Source: Scalesia atractyloides (taxonomy: Eukaryota > Streptophyta > Magnoliopsida > Asterales > Asteraceae). From it: a stretch of DNA of 64,000 nt. The first letter of the stretch is position 1, and each line of letters starts with the position of its first letter. The stretch covers positions 49,619,681 through 49,683,680 of the forward strand of contig CAMTDV010000007.1 of assembly GCA_947069175.1 (NCBI GenBank), in the 5' to 3' direction. Shown here one piece after another: positions 34,295-44,996 of the stretch. The notes below the pieces were generated by a model. That model saw only the letters and a list, made by a program, of their open reading frames with translations. It searched no databases and had not been told where the DNA came from. The position numbers and the translations under genes were made by a program.

Positions 34295-35607
34295 TTATTT
34301 GAGGGCTATAAAGGATGTGTGGGAGTATATAAGTTCGGTTTGTAAAGGGTGAAAGCCCGTACCTGATCCTTTAATTGTAAACATACCAAAATATATGACG
34401 ACACACAGGAGTAGAATCAGGGATAATGATTTCACCTTGGTCTTTAGTGACGTGGGACTCGGCTCTAGTGACTGGGACTCGGCTCCTGTATCCATAAATC
34501 TGAGTGCCAAGCCATATTAGGAGAATTAACCTTAATATTAGCCATGCAGCACTCAAATCAGTTAGGTGGAGGGGTTTATACATGGGTTGCGCGAGGCCGG
34601 GTGGTGCAAACTGAGCCAGGGAGTAATCGGCAACCGGAGGAAAACAGGTGAACTGAACCTGGGTGCCGACTGTGGGTCGGGTTGCTTACTGCCGGTCCAC
34701 TGCTGCTGAGTCGGATAAGGACATGGTGGAGGTTTCCATCCAAGCCCAATTAGGAAAAGAAGTTGGTTGTCCCTGATAGGTGGTCCATGGGGACTGTTGC
34801 TGATGTCTGCCCCTACCCCTGCCCTGCGATTTGAAGCCCCACCTCTGCCTCTGTTGCCATGGCGATTGGTAGTGGAGTAGGAGGCTTCCAATTGTTGGCT
34901 AACGTTCAATGAGGAGCCGGCAGAAGGCGGCACTATAGTAGCAGCCAAAACCGTATTTTGTGAGTCCTTCTGAGCCTCAATCCAGATGACTTCCTCATTA
35001 AGCATTGCGATGGCCTGGTCCCAATCAACACCCTATTTATTAATTAGAGATACAGTAGTGTTAAAATTCGGGCGGAAGACCGCGAGCAAGTTGAAGGACA
35101 AGTCGTGATTCAGAAACATTCTGATCAACATTGGCCAATTGGCTAGCTAAATGGGACAGCTGTTGCAGTAGTCGTAACTGACGAACAAGCTGTCAGTCTG
35201 AGATTACAAAACTTCGTCTCGAGCGCCGCAGCGCGAGCCTTTTTATTGCTCAAAAAAATCTTTTCGAGCTTTTTTCCAAGCCGCCTGAGCTACAGTCGTA
35301 TCCGTAAGACGTTCCCGAAGATCATTGAAACGGTGTTGTAGCTCCATTGAAGGACCAATGCATGTTCTTTCCATTGGTCGTAGTCGGGTGATGTGGCGGC
35401 TGGAGGGGCTGATTCATTGATGTGGTTGGATACCTTATATGCAACAGCATGAAGGCGAAACAGTTTTACCCATGCCGAATAAGTAACCTTCGTTCCATCC
35501 AAAGTACGGATCTTGGATTGAATAATTGACACGTAGTAGGCAGGATGAAGAGGGTCTAGTTTTGTCGATGATGCAGCCAGGTCTTCTTTCGTCATGATGC
35601 GGAACGT
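34295..35607 (-). pseudogene. Copia gag, nucleocapsid and protease region, degenerate
   Basis: At 35290-35595 an open frame starting MTKEDLAASS has VTYSAWVKLFRLHAVAYKV and DYDQWKEHALVLQW, matching UBN2-type copia gag. The middle (35006-35289) is broken. At 34562-35005 an Arg/Gly-rich stretch (NRHGNRGRGGASNRR) suggests the nucleocapsid. Near 34490 a DTGA-like protease remnant is read in a shifted frame. Confidence 0.7.
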
Positions 35608-35660
35608 TCGGGGTTAGGGTGATAAAAAAGGAAGGAGGTTATCAGAAGCCGCCGATTATG

Positions 35661-35672
35661 GCTCTGATACCA
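35661..35672 (-). promoter_or_regulatory. Copia primer-binding site (tRNA-Met type)
   Basis: The minus strand reads TGGTATCAGAGC, the standard plant primer-binding site complementary to the 3' end of initiator tRNA-Met. It lies just inside the LTR remnant and upstream of gag, as expected. Confidence 0.85.
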
Positions 35673-35846
35673 TAAAAGCAATTGTGGATGCAAAGTATTC
35701 GATGATTCTCATTGATAATAATGACCCTATATATAGGGAAGAAAACAACCAATAAATAAGGAAAGGGTATACACAAAGAATAAATGATTATCTCTAATAA
35801 TTTAGTATAATCTATTCCTAACTTACATAATAATCAGCTAGCTAAG

Positions 35847-37473
35847 AATTAATCCATGAGCACCAAAAGTCTTATAGGCAGGACACTTTCTTTGACAGTG
35901 GTAATTTACATATTTGGCAGGAATTGGTAGCAATGTTTGCTGATTCATCAGATTATCGGGTTGAGTCAAACTGTTAGAGCATGTAATTCTGGTTGTAAGT
36001 ATCCCCTTCAACTTTTATAACTGGCTACTAAGTAGCTTTATTTGTGTACTAAACCACCTCTTATAACAATTACTATACCATGAACTAAAAATAATATCCA
36101 ATTAAAGTTTCATTAATCTTGAACAACGATCTAATTTTACAACTAAAAAATCTCACTACTGTCTAGTTGTTTACAAAACTGTGTTAGAAAAATACAGATC
36201 TACACAAGTCAAAATGCTCCAAAATGAGAAGCAGATCGTTGAATACGTCTTCACTACATGGTATCGTGATCCCGCCCATTGGATTGTTGTATCAAAACTC
36301 TTGCTCTACCTGATGCGTAACTCTTGAAATCTAGGTTCGCTTAATATTGATACAGGGACTACAAACTCTTCCTCTCTTGTTCCCCAACATAAATTGCAAA
36401 ATAGCCTTTGGGGATGTCCATAGATGCAGGTGTGCTGCCACCATTAGAAAGGGATCGTTTGAGGATTTGTCTTGCTTGAATGATACGAGGCATACGGGTG
36501 GCCATGTTTTCAAGGAAGCTAGAGGATGTTTGCTGTAAAGTGTTGTTGAAGGAAGGAAAAAAGTCAAAGAATCGCTTGATCTGAATGAGGATGTAGATAA
36601 TTTCTAGGAAGATGTGGTTGTATTAGGCATGTAGAATGCTATATATAAGAAGACGGTATACCAAGGAACTTAATAGTCAGGGACATATGAACAAGAAAAC
36701 AAACACACATTGTATCATATCAATAGAATAATATTATAGAAGATATGTGGATTCTAATCTTCAGTAGAAATCTAAACACCAGACATACATGAAAAGCTAT
36801 ATGGCCTGATTTCATATGGCAGTATGTTGTGAAGATTAGGACCATGGTCACATGCTTTTGTCTTGATGACGGAGTCCACTATTACCACTTGTAGACAAGG
36901 TGTCTTCCTACCTAATTACCTATTTCAGATATGGTTTATCCAGTTTGGCACTAAAAAACCATCTTCCATTCATCCTTGTATTGCTCTAACTCATAACAGA
37001 GCAGTTTAAAAAAATAAATAACAAGATAGATTTTGCGGTCATTTCAAGATAGCCTGTTGAGAGTATCAAACGTAAAATACCAGAACCAGCACCACCTGAT
37101 GAATGTTTGTTACCCGCTAGTCACAGTAATCATAATAAATGTAAACTACAAATTATGGAATGCGTGCGTTCAAATCGTATCATGGTACCTTTATGGAATT
37201 CGGTAAAGTTTCGGTATATCAGTTTTGTTATTGTTTTATATTGTGAAGCTCATTCAAGGTTCTACTACCAGCCTATTGTTCCCGATCATGTGTTTATGTG
37301 TACACAAATCAGTAATTAATCCATGAGCACCAAAAAGTCTTATAGGCAGGACACTTTCTTTGACAGTGGTAATTCACATATCTGGAGTTTTAAGCAGCAG
37401 ATACATTCAAACGGATAATGTATTGTCAACCAAGGTCAGGACTTATGCATGTGTAACCTTGGCCTTTTCTTAA
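35847..37473 (-). repeat. SAUR repeat unit H
   Basis: Begins with the end of one unit's spacer (CATGAGCACC...), jumps near 35917 to GGAATTGGTAGC of the next unit, and then continues as a full unit to GCCTTTTCTTAA, where the 4.4 kb insertion starts. No gene other than the SAUR pseudogene is seen. Confidence 0.75.
36209..36505 (-). pseudogene. SAUR copy, frameshifted
   Basis: A true ATG at 36503-36505 opens a SAUR N terminus (MATRMPRII), intact to YVGEQE. A one-base deletion (ACAAACTCTTCCTC) then shifts the frame to an immediate TAG, truncating at about residue 49. A second deletion (GATGCGTAAC) and others lie in the 3' part. Confidence 0.8.
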
Positions 37474-37704
37474 GGGTCTACATATTCGCACACCCACTTG
37501 CCTATTTAGACACCCTTTAGACGGGCGTCAGGTTCTTTCTCCGGGGCGCCTAGGTTTCTTTTTTCTCCGACCACATTCCTGCCTCGTACAACGTCAAATT
37601 AGTCACATCAAACGGGGCATCTAGGAATAGACAGATGTTGTAGACGACCAGCCCAAGAGGGGCATCTAGGGACTAGACGAGCCGTCTTGAAGGTTGTGCT
37701 CTGC

Positions 37705-38058
37705 ATGCATGTCAGTGAAGTAGTAAAGTGATACACCCGTCTAGGACTAGAAGGGGCGTGTATATCGTTCTTAAATAGAGCCATTAGAGCATTTGATGTC
37801 GCAGAAAATTTTCATTTTGTCGTCGGAATTCTCTCCGTCTTCTTCTTTCGCTTATATTACTTCATCTCATATCATTCAATGCATGTCAGTAAAGTAGTAA
37901 AGTGATACACCCCGACTAGGCGTTAGACGGGGCGTCTATTTCTTTGTTAAATAATCCCATGCAGAGCATTTGATGTATGATAAAACTTTCAATTCGTCTT
38001 GGAATTCTCTTTGTCATGAACTTTGGCTTGTATTACTTCAACTCATATCATTCAAAGG
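37705..38058 (+). repeat. Tandem duplication, period about 174-180 bp
   Basis: A segment beginning GCATGTCAGT[GA]AAGTAGTAAA and containing ATACACCC...GCATTTGATGT...TTGGAATTCTCT-like sequence and TATTACTTCA occurs twice (37705-37880 and 37881-38058), with moderate divergence. Confidence 0.75.
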
Positions 38059-38081
38059 TGGTGAAATGTCATTAGCTGGCA

Positions 38082-38332
38082 CGACAACTATTTCTTTGGG
38101 GCGTATTCTGGCGACTCATGGGTGCCTGAAGCCAATACGGTAACAATTATTAGGTTAAACTAGTTGTTGTTTTAATTATTTACTAATGGTGATATCGTTG
38201 TTAAGGTGAGAGCGTGTTCACATTTTAACGAGCAAGAGGAGTTTGTGTCTAGTGTACAAGACATTATTAATGATGGTGGAGGATATGGTGGTGAGGCTCC
38301 CCCATACGCGGAGCTGGTTTGAAAAGCAACCC
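38082..38332 (+). other. Exon-like gene fragment of unknown origin
   Basis: An open stretch reading WHDNYFFGAYSGDSWVPEANT ends at a splice-donor-like ACG|GTAAC (38140). A GT...AG segment to 38205 follows, and then an open stretch begins VRACSHFNEQEEFVSS and runs to a TGA near 38320. Removing 38140-38205 joins the two in one frame. I do not recognise the protein. It could be a gene fragment captured by the transposon. Confidence 0.3.
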
Positions 38333-38714
38333 GTTACATAGTGAGATAAAAACATATTTACCCGATGATATCAGCCTATATATTTGAAAAAACTATTGGA
38401 GGGACCGTTTCAGTGGACAAATTTGTATTCAATCGACTACACGTCAAAGAGTATCTTGTGCTCAATCGAAGACTGTAACCGAAGGGAAACTCGAGGAGTA
38501 AATGTAGGTAAATGAGAAATAATGTCATTTTTTAAATATCTATGTTTTTTGTTTGCGTAGTAGAGTGTCTTTTGGTTTAACATAGTGATACGTTGTTGAA
38601 CTTATTTCAAGTGTTTCTACAGCACCTAACGAGTCTTAGTCATCGTATGACGATCAGTCTTGGTCAACCACGGTCAACAAAGCAAAAACAATGGCCATTT
38701 TTTTATGTTTATAC

Positions 38715-39325
38715 AATAAAAAAACTTTTTGGTATAACTAAAGTATTTTATTTACTTAATTTGAACTTTGATATAAGCCGACATTCCTTCAATACACACA
38801 AGGCACAACAATTAAACCATACAAAGGCCATCTAAAAACCAACAAACCTAGGTTTTAACAAACATGAGCAATTATACTCTCCGAGCTCTCACATCCATCA
38901 GTCGGCACCGACAGATAACGAAATGTCAATACTCCCGTGGCGACGGTTGGACGTGAGAGCTCGGATAGTATGATTACCGTTTGTTGTCAATACCCGAGTT
39001 TGTAGGTTTTTAGATACAAAGCCCATATAAAAACAAAAAAACTACAGGTATTGACAAACAGACGGCAATTATACTCTCCGAGCTCTCACGTCCAACCGTC
39101 GGCACCGGCAGATGATGAAATATCGATATTGCCAGTGGCGACGGTGGGACGTGAGAGCTCAGGGAGTATAATTGTTGCCTGTTTGTCAATACCAGAAGTT
39201 TGTTGGTTTTCAGATAGGCTTTGTATGGTTCATTTGTTGTGCCTTAGGTGTACTGGTGGAATGTCGGCTTATATCCAAGTTCAAAATAAGTAAATAAAAT
39301 ACTATTAGTTATACAAAAAAAAATT
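38715..39325. repeat. Nested palindrome (foldback), arms about 300 bp
   Basis: The left arm (about 38715-39010) and right arm (about 39035-39325) are inverted copies; for example AAGCCGACATTCC near 38776 pairs with GGAATGTCGGCTT near 39258. Each arm contains its own smaller palindrome of about 110 bp. Its ends are TATACTCTCCGAGCTCTCAC and GTGAGAGCTCGG..AGTAT (38870-38975 and 39068-39174). The loop around 39011-39034 is short. No coding potential was seen. Confidence 0.85.
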
Positions 39326-39548
39326 AAATGTAAATATACGAGTCGTCTAGACCTAGACGCCCCCGTCTTGGTCTTGCAAGAAGACCATTCTGCCCATGGT
39401 TTGTTAGCCGTCTAGGCTAAACTCAGGGGAAAAATGGTCATATTATCAAGGCTTAGACGGATCGTCTAGGTCTAAACGACTCGTATAGTTGAGCGGGATC
39501 TTTTATCCCTGGTAAAAGATGAATTTGAATTTTAAAATATAAATTACC

Positions 39549-39684
39549 ATTTTACCCCTGAACTGCCACCCGTCTAGGCCGAATTCAGGGGTAAATAGTA
39601 ATTAACCACTGAGTTTTATAGGGCATGGTTAATTACCATTTGCCCCTGAATTAAGCCTAGACGGTGGCAACTCAGGGGTAAAAC
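39549..39684. repeat. Second inverted repeat (hairpin), arms about 58 bp
   Basis: TTACCCCTGAACTGCCACCC (from 39552) pairs with GGTGGCAACTCAGGGGTAAA (39664-39683), and GGGGTAAATAGTAATTAACC with GGTTAATTACCATTTGCCCC, around a ~20 bp loop at 39608-39627. The core (CCGTCTAGGC...TCAGGGG) also occurs once more at 39411-39433. The surrounding 39340-39790 is rich in CGTCTAG/CTAGACG motifs in both orientations and has no gene. Confidence 0.75.
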
Positions 39685-40083
39685 GCGATTCGTCGTTTAT
39701 TCCATACGACCTGTCTAGGCCTGGACGACCCGTCTAAGAGTCTTATATGACCCGCAGCCTAGACGACCCGAGGTAGACGACACACACCCAAACATACACA
39801 CATACGTATTTCGGACCGTATTTTTGCGAAATCAAGCATCTCTGGTACGTATTTTCACCTGTACTTCAATAAACTTTGATGTATTATGCATTTAGACCGT
39901 AGGTTGTGTGTGAATTTGATACTTTTTGGGGTTTAAGGACTCTGATCTTCAAGTATTTGGGTTTTTTGAAGAACAAGACGGGCCGTCTAGCCCTGGACAC
40001 CCCGATAGACGACGTAATTTTTTTAACTTATATAATTTATTGTTTTATTTGTGTTAAATTGCTAATACAATTACAGATTAGTT

Positions 40084-41330
40084 ATGGACGAGATTGGAGA
40101 TCCGATTCACGGGGACCCACATCTGCATGTCCACTACGGGCCCCGCCAGCGCCGGTGGATCCGCTCCATGACCACCCCTATCTTGAGTTCCCGCCCGAAA
40201 CCGAGGCCGCCCGTTTTTGCGGGAAGCTACGTGGGATGCACGTCGGATCGCACTCGCGGTCGACTAGGATGCGATCAAGGTGATTGGTGAGACGCTGAGA
40301 CTGCATTTTTCATTCCTGTTGATTCCCTATGGCACCGTTTGTTTGACTTGGCCGACATGCCGAGTTATAGGGAGCTGCTCGTCGAGTTCCTGTTGACCTT
40401 CACGTTCCACCCTCCACGGGTCGACCAACACGCCTGCCCAGCCACAGGGTCCTCCCCCTCCGCCTGAGTTTCATTTAGGCTCGCTGGTGTGTGACGTTCG
40501 ATAACGCTTGCTGAGTTTGCTACCCATGTTTATACAGAGGGGCTAGTGGTGGTGGATAGACCCACTCTATGGGATTTTGGGAGGGTGGTCACAGGCCCTG
40601 AAAACTTGGGAGCATGTCAGGGCGAAGGGGAGGATTTCTTACATTGCCGACCCGCTTACATGTACGTACGTTTATTTGATGATAATTGTTGCTATGAATT
40701 AATTTACGATTTTGCTAATATAATGTGCATGTATCTACATCGATGCTCGCTACGTCTATTACCGCTCGCGGACACAGCCATGAGTGGGTACGAGCACCAA
40801 TTTATTTTTTTACTATTGTTTTTGTACAGGAGGTCGTGCGCACTTGCGCATGGTCTCGCCCAATACTTCGGCTCCGCCCATCACCGGCATGAGCGTGACT
40901 TTTTGTACAGCGGGGCGTATGTCACAGTGATAGCCCGGTCGTTGGGTCTTGTGCCAGAGATGGACCCGCACTTGCAGCCTGCCATACCGTCCATGCGGAT
41001 TCCGGAGCCGCTGCCAGATCAGTTTGATCCAGTTTATCCGCTGGCAGATGAGGCAGCGGTAGTCAAGGAGCCTCGGTTGATTTTGACGGACCGGCCACCG
41101 CCACCACCAGCTCATGGGCACCTCAGTTTCCGCACACGTTCTTCCAGGTCATGCCCCAGGGGGCGCGACATACCAGCGCTTACGAGGCAACGTCGACAGG
41201 CTTATGGATCTAGTTGGCTGGCTGGTTCGGGAGGCACAGTATAGACGAGAGAGACGGGTTACCTGCCATACCGCTCCAACCACCTCGAGCACCGCATCAG
41301 CAGCAGCCAGATCCGGAGTCCAACCCTGAC
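40084..41330 (+). pseudogene. Retroelement ORF1/gag-like protein, frameshifted
   Basis: Starts MDEIGDPIHGDPHLHVHYGP, shifts frame to DPLHDHPYLEFPPETEAARF, then to FIPVDSLWHRLFDLADMPSY and LVEFLLTFTFHPPRVDQ. The longest open stretch (40546-41244) has CALAHGLAQYF, HHRHERDFLYSGAYVTVIAR and a Pro-rich tail. From memory this layout resembles ORF1/gag-like proteins annotated in daisy-family genomes near Athila-type elements. I cannot verify that here, and no catalytic domain is visible. Base composition is clearly more GC-rich than the surroundings, consistent with a separate origin. At least three frame breaks. Confidence 0.5.
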
Positions 41331-41916
41331 TCGTATGCATAGACCGCTCGCCTTTTGTATTTAGTATTCAGCTGCACAGATACATATTGTTATGGATGTA
41401 CAAAGTTATGTATGTATGACATATATGTAATATTTAGCTTTGTTTTCGTTATGGATTATTGTGATTGTTTGTGTTAAATCGACGTTGAAATTAATACGAA
41501 AACAAATATACTTCTTGCATTTATCTTAAAATGTTGAAAAAGTATTAAATTGTAATATTATATTTTTTAAAAAAGATAATGTAAAAACAATTAAATATTT
41601 AATCTATCGAAAAAGATAACATATTTATATACAATAAACAAACTTTTTAAAAATATAAAATTACACAACAAAAAAAAATCAACCTCCAACACCAACCAAT
41701 TTACCCAACCAAAAACTATTTTTTCAAACTCCAGCAACAACCAATCTACCCCACCAAAACATCCATTTTTCAACCAAAAAAAACCCTCGACTTGTGCAAG
41801 TTCACAATTTATATGCCCTGTCAGGTACCTGTTGACTCCTAAAAATCAGTGCTATACGAGCCCAGTCTAGGGCTCAAGTGTGTCCAAATATACAGCAGGG
41901 TGTGTGAATAGATTGA

Positions 41917-43514
41917 GCCTTTCTTAAAACATTGCTGTATGTCGAATTTGTAGCAATGTTTGCTGATTGATCGGATTAGTCAACTGAGAGCACGTAATTC
42001 TGGTTGTAAGTATCCCCTATAACTTTTATAATTGCCTACTAAGTAGCTTTATTCGTGTACTAAACCACCTCTTATAACAATTACTATATCATGAATCAAA
42101 ATAATATCCAATTAAAGTTTCATTAATCTTGAACAACCATCTAACTTTACAACTAAAAAATCTCACTACTATCTAGTTGTTTACAAAACTGTGTTAGAAA
42201 AATACAGATCTACACAATCAAAATGCTCCAAAATGAAAAGCGAGCTCGGTGAATACGTCTTCACTACATGGTATCGGCATCCCGCCCATTCGAAGGTTGT
42301 ATCCAAATTCTTGCTCTGCCTGATGCAGTAACTCTTGAAATCTAGGCTCTCTTAATATTGATACAGGGACTACAAACCTCTTCCTCTCTTGTTCCCCAAC
42401 ATAAATGGCAAAATAGCCTTGGGGATGTCCATAGATGCGGGTGTGCTGTCACCATTAGAGAGGGATCGTTTGAGAATTTGTTCTTTTGAATGATACGAGG
42501 CATACGGACGGCCATGTTTTCAAGGAAGCTAGTGGATGTTCGCTGTTAAGTGTTGTTGAAGGAAGGAAAAAACTCAAAGAATCACTTGTTTCTGAATGAG
42601 GATGTAGATAATTTCTAGGAAGACGTGGTTGTATTAGGCTATGTAGAATGTTATATATAAGAAGAAGGTATACCAAGGTACTTAATAGTCTAGGACATAT
42701 GAACAAGAAAACAAAAGCACATGGTATCATATCTTCAGAATAATATTATAGAAGATATGTGGATACTAATCTTGGTAGAAACCCAAACACGAGTCATACA
42801 TGAAAAGCTATATGGCCTGATTTCATATGGCAGTAAGTTGTGAACATTAGGACCAAGGTCACATGCTTTTGTCTTGATGATGGAGTCCACTATTACCACT
42901 TGTAGGACAAGGTGTCTTCTAACTTAATTACCCATTGCAGATATAGTTTATCAAGCCATGGCACTAAAAAAACCATCTTCGATTCATCCTTCTATTGCTC
43001 TAACTCATAACTGAGCAGTTTAAAAAATATATAACAAGATAGATTTTGCGGTTATTTCAAGATAGCCTATTGAGAGTATGAAATGTAAATTATCAATTTC
43101 TTGTCTTATTTGCTTTAAAAGTTACCAGAACCAGCACCACCTGATGAATGTTTGTTACCCGCCTCAGTCTCCATAATCATAATAAATGTAAACTACAAAT
43201 TATGGAATGCGTACGTTCAAATCGTATCATGGTACCTTTATGAACTTCGGTAAAGTTTCGGTATATCAGTTTTTTATTGTTTTATATTCTGAAGCTCATT
43301 CAAGGTTCTACTACGACCTATGTGTTCCCGGTCATGTGTATATGTGTACACAAATCAGTAATTAATCCATGAGCACCAAAAAGTCTAATAGTCATGACAC
43401 TTTCTTTGACATTGGTAATTCACATATTTGGAGTTTAAGCAGAGATACATTCAAACGGATACTGTATTGTCAACCAAGGTCATGACTTATGCACGTGTAA
43501 CCTTGGCCTTTTCT
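41917..43514 (-). repeat. SAUR repeat unit I
   Basis: A full-length unit with a broken SAUR (42218-42515) and a spacer (about 42850-43514) that holds no other gene. The promoter region is complete, with TATATATAAG on the plus strand near 42651-42661. Confidence 0.75.
42218..42515 (-). pseudogene. SAUR copy, multiply frameshifted
   Basis: A true ATG at 42513-42515 opens MAVRMPRII. A disrupted stretch follows (TTTGTTCTTTTGAATG for TTTGTCTTGCTTGAATG), then a lost T (AGCCTTGGGGAT), so the GYFAIYVG core is out of frame. C-terminal sequence is also altered (CATTCGAAGG). Dead copy. Confidence 0.8.
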
Positions 43515-44555
43515 TAAAACATTGCTGGATGTGGAATAGGTAGCAATGTTTGCTGATTGATCGGATTATCGGGTTGAGTCAAACTGTAAGAGCATGTAAT
43601 TCTGGTTGTAAGTATCCCTTTAACTTGTATAACTGGCTACTAAGTAGCTTTATTTGTGTACTAAACCACCTCTTACAACAATTACTATACCATGAACTCA
43701 AAATAATATCCAATTAAAGTTTCATTAATCTTGAACAACGATCAGTTAACTAAAAAATCTCACTACTGTCTTTTGTTTACAAAACTGTGTTAGAAAAATA
43801 CAGATCTACACAATTCAAAATGCTCCAAAATGAGAAGCGAGATCGGTGAATACGTCTTCACTACATGGTATCGTGATCCCGCCCATTGGATGGTTGTATC
43901 AAATTCTTGCTCTGCCTGATGCAGTAAGTCTTGAAATCTAGGCTCGCTTAATATTGATACAGGGACTACAAACCTCTTCTTCTCTTGTTCCCCAAGATAA
44001 ATGTCTAAATAGCCTTTTGGGATGTCCTTCTATTGCTCTAACTCATAACTGAGCAGTTTAAAAGAATATAAAACAGATACATTTTGCCATCATATCAAGA
44101 TAGCCTGTTGAGAGTATCAAACGTAAATTATCAATTTCTTGTCTTATTTGGTTTACAAGTTACCAGGACCAGCACCACCTGATGAATGCTTGTTACACGC
44201 CTCAGTCACAGTATTCATAATAAATGTAAACTACAAATTATGGAATGTGTGCGTTCAAATCGTATCATGGAACCTTTATACCTTCGGTAAACTTTCTGTA
44301 TATCAGTTTTGTTATTGTTTTATTCTGAAGCTCATTCAAGGTTCTACTACGAGCCTATGTGTTCCCGGTCATGTGTATATGTGTACACAAATCAGTAATT
44401 AATCCATGAGCACCAAAAAGTCTTATAGGCATGACACTTTCTTTGACATTGGTAATTCACATATTTGGAGTTTCAAGCAGCAGATACATTCAAACGGATA
44501 CTGTATTGTCAACCAAGGTCTGACTTATGCACGTGTAACCTTGGCCTTCTTTTAA
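43515..44555 (-). repeat. SAUR repeat unit J with internal deletion
   Basis: The 3' flank and C-terminal half of SAUR are joined at about 44025-44029 (GATGTCC|TTCTATTGC) to the upstream spacer. The first part of the gene, its leader and the promoter (about 600 bp) are missing, and TCC is shared at the join. Confidence 0.75.
43815..44027 (-). pseudogene. SAUR 3' fragment
   Basis: Encodes only the portion from MDIPKG-like sequence to the TGA at 43815-43817. The start and promoter are deleted and the Y of FAIYVG is disturbed (AAGATAAATGTCTAAATAG). Not expressed as a SAUR. Confidence 0.8.
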
Positions 44556-44996
44556 AACATCGCTGGAAGTGGAATTGGTAGCAATGTTTGCTGATTCATC
44601 AGATTATTGTTTGCGTCAAACTGTAAGAGCATGTAATTCTGGTTGTAAGTATCCCCTTCAACTTTTATAACGGGCTTCTAAGTAGCTTTATTTGTGTACC
44701 AAAACCACCTCTTATAACAATTACTATACCATGAACTCAAAATAATATCCAATTAAAGTTTCATTAATCTTGAACAACGATCTAACTTTACAACTAAAAA
44801 ATCTCACTACTGATCTAGTTCTTTACAAAACTGTGTTAGAAAAATACAGATCTACACAAGTCAAAATGCTCCAAAATGAGAAGCGAGATCGGTGAATAGT
44901 CTTCACTACAAGGTATCATGATCCCGCCCATTGGATGGTTGTATCCAAACTCTGCTCTGCCTGATGCAATAACTCTTGATCCCGCCATTGGATTAT
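44556..44996 (-). repeat. SAUR repeat unit K, cut by LTR sequence
   Basis: 3' flank plus the first ~125 bp of the gene's 3' end (SAUR remnant 44861-44996). It ends in a partly repeated GATCCCGCCATTGGAT before LTR interior sequence (AACACTTTCCGG) begins. The left ~320 bp of the LTR is missing, so this is a secondary break rather than an insertion end. Confidence 0.7.
44861..44996 (-). pseudogene. SAUR C-terminal remnant
   Basis: Only the codons for about GGITIPCS to ASHFGAF and the stop (TGA at 44861-44863) remain, with small indels. The rest is replaced by LTR sequence. Confidence 0.75.

Larger units (their letters stand above)
33371..35846 (-). mobile_element. Ty1/copia retrotransposon 5' half (LTR, PBS, gag, part of pol)
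   Basis: In minus-strand order: a truncated LTR (35673-35846) with a TATA-like CCCTATATATAGGG near 35728-35741, a primer-binding site (35661-35672), gag (about 35290-35607), a nucleocapsid/protease region (34295-35005) and an integrase portion (33375-34260). RT and RNase H are missing at the left, where Athila sequence follows. The right end breaks inside the LTR against SAUR-unit sequence. Confidence 0.8.
37474..41916 (+). mobile_element. 4.4 kb insertion with imperfect terminal inverted repeats (possible Mutator-like)
   Basis: Inserted cleanly into a SAUR unit. The left flank is GCCTTTTCTTAA and the right flank GCCTTTCTTAA, a target duplication of about 9-12 bp allowing one lost T. The left end (TCTACATATTCGCACACCC...TATTTAGACACCC) and the reverse complement of the right end (TCTATTCACACACCC...TATATTTGGACACAC) match imperfectly over about 45-50 bp. 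The size of the duplication fits Mutator-like elements, but no transposase was recognised. It holds a tandem duplication, an exon-like fragment, a foldback palindrome, a second hairpin and an ORF1/gag-like pseudogene. 41331-41916 is AT-rich with no gene seen. Confidence 0.5.

Noticed and set aside
38860..39200. CRISPR-like array reading of the repeated modules
   Set aside because: Only two modules, each palindromic and part of one large inverted repeat. There are no regular spacers and this is plant DNA.
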